Part shown: positions 5,978 to 6,523 of the stretch, piece by piece
Numbering within the stretch: the stretch's first letter is position 1
How the letters are laid out: every line of letters begins with the position of its first letter
From: Terriglobia bacterium
GTDB taxonomy: Bacteria > Acidobacteriota > Terriglobia > UBA7540
Length of the DNA: 6,523 bases
NCBI GenBank assembly: GCA_030042795.1
Contig: JASHYZ010000152.1
Coordinates: 1-6,523 of the forward strand
Reading direction: 5' to 3'
The notes under the pieces: generated by a model
What the model saw: the letters and a program-made list of their open reading frames with translations, nothing else
What the model was told of the DNA's origin: nothing
Database searches by the model: none
Program-made: the position numbers and the translations under genes

Positions 5978-6050
5978 CCTTTCTCGACTCCCGATAAGAA
6001 ATTCCGGTTAGCACCTCGCCGGAGACCCGGCTAAAACGTCCGTAACAATG

Positions 6051-6523
6051 TCATTGGGCCGGAATCGCCGATGATGGCTTTAATTTCTTCGCTCTCTCCA
6101 GAAGGTCATAGAGGTCCTCTCGTTCCGGAAAAAGCTGAAGCGCGCGATCGACCACTTTCATACCTTCGTCATATTTTCCATCCGTGATATAGGCTACGGC
6201 AAGATACCGGTAGTATTCCGGAGTGTAGGCAGAAAGCGAAATGGCTTCCTGTAATTCCTTGACGGCCTCCAATTTTTGCCCGCCGCGCAATAACATCTGC
6301 GCGAGCCAGAAGTGGTCGTTCGGGGAATTAGGCGCAAGCGTCAAGGCTCGCTGCAGGTAAGAGATTCCGTGTTCTAGCCCTTCGGGTGTCTCCTTCTGTA
6401 GTTCCGATGCGGCGAGCGATCTTAGTACGTCAGGATCATCTGGATCTGTTCTCGCCAGCTCGTCCATCAGTTTCCGATATTGCTGCTGATAATCCGCGTC
6501 GTTCGAATGCGAAGTCAGCAGTT
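6051..6523 (-). CDS. Tetratricopeptide-repeat protein, C-terminal part; 5' end beyond window
   Basis: The frame is open from the right edge to a TGA at 6051-6053, showing the last 156 residues. An ATG at 6467 exists, but the frame continues upstream without a stop through helical sequence (DADYQQQYRKLMDELAR), so that ATG is probably internal. The visible part holds three TPR units at about residues 30-66 (with a small insertion), 67-100 and 101-134, then a last partial helix to about 147 and a short tail ending SSAIPAQ. Clear signatures are PNDHFWLAQMLLRGGQKLEA and PEYYRYLAVAYITDGKYDEG. It should be a protein-interaction module; any enzymatic or signalling domain would lie in the unseen N-terminal part, and no signal peptide can be judged. 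It precedes the palindrome cluster and a second TPR gene on the same strand; the 380-bp gap makes a shared transcript uncertain. Confidence 0.88.
   Translation of the reverse strand, partial: LLTSHSNDADYQQQYRKLMDELARTDPDDPDVLRSLAASELQKETPEGLEHGISYLQRALTLAPNSPNDHFWLAQMLLRGGQKLEAVKELQEAISLSAYTPEYYRYLAVAYITDGKYDEGMKVVDRALQLFPEREDLYDLLERAKKLKPSSAIPAQ

Larger units (their letters stand above)
5715..5980. repeat. Cluster of short palindromic repeat units (REP/BIME-like mosaic)
   Basis: Most of the 380-bp gap between the two TPR genes (5671-6050) consists of adjacent GC-rich inverted repeats, listed separately: 5715-5742, 5756-5772, 5794-5824, 5827-5847, 5854-5874, 5893-5912 and 5960-5977. Several share the cores GGCACGG/CCGTGCC or GGCTTCAGCC in both orientations, which suggests related family members rather than chance. 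Short frames across it are artefacts of the repeats. No transposase or target-site duplication is visible. I infer an intergenic REP-like array by analogy with other bacterial genomes; no copy number is known. Nothing gene-like is seen in the flanks 5671-5714 and 5981-6050. Confidence 0.7.

Noticed and set aside
5715..5980. Possible CRISPR array
   Set aside because: The units differ in sequence, spacing and orientation; there are no regular spacers and no cas gene.
5573..6014. Small frames across the palindrome cluster, including one with GTGFQPV and one with GHATWHG
   Set aside because: These peptides are translations of the palindromic repeats themselves and are a recurrent annotation artefact; two overlap on the same strand in different frames.
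6018..6031. GCCGG-AGAC-CCGGC hairpin after the right-hand TPR gene, considered as a terminator
   Set aside because: The stem is only five pairs and no T-run follows it on the minus strand, so it does not meet the usual terminator pattern.

Overview
The window looks like a stretch of a GC-rich acidobacterial chromosome, most like the Solibacter/Bryobacter group. That placement is inferred from three things: the style of the large TonB-dependent receptor (a carboxypeptidase-regulatory-like N-terminal domain followed by plug and barrel), the exported tetratricopeptide (TPR) proteins around it, and an intergenic patch of short GC-rich palindromes of a kind I associate with such genomes. No rRNA, tRNA, transposase or taxonomic marker is present to confirm it.

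All four protein genes lie on the minus strand and are read from right to left. From 6523 down to 6051 is the C-terminal end of a TPR protein that enters from beyond the right edge. A 380-bp gap follows (5671-6050), and between 5715 and 5980 it is filled with at least seven palindromic units. Next comes a complete 390-residue exported TPR protein (5670-4498). A 312-bp gap (4186-4497) holds an imperfect 22-bp inverted repeat and possible promoter elements. After it lie a 1147-residue TonB-dependent receptor (4185-742) and, only 7 bp further on, an alpha/beta hydrolase (734 to the left edge) that runs out of the window.

The receptor and the hydrolase are the tightest unit. The hydrolase ribosome-binding site overlaps the receptor stop codon, so the two are very probably co-transcribed and translationally coupled. 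A reasonable inference is an outer-membrane uptake receptor paired with an exported or periplasmic esterase-like enzyme, but the substrate cannot be read from the sequence. The TPR proteins may be scaffolds or partners at the envelope, and their link to the receptor is positional only.

Two things deserve most attention. The first hydrolase domain carries Asp instead of Ser at the nucleophile elbow, and a second hydrolase domain seems to begin at the left edge. The dense palindrome cluster between the TPR genes is the other. I see no convincing evidence for a wholly new defence, mobile or RNA system.
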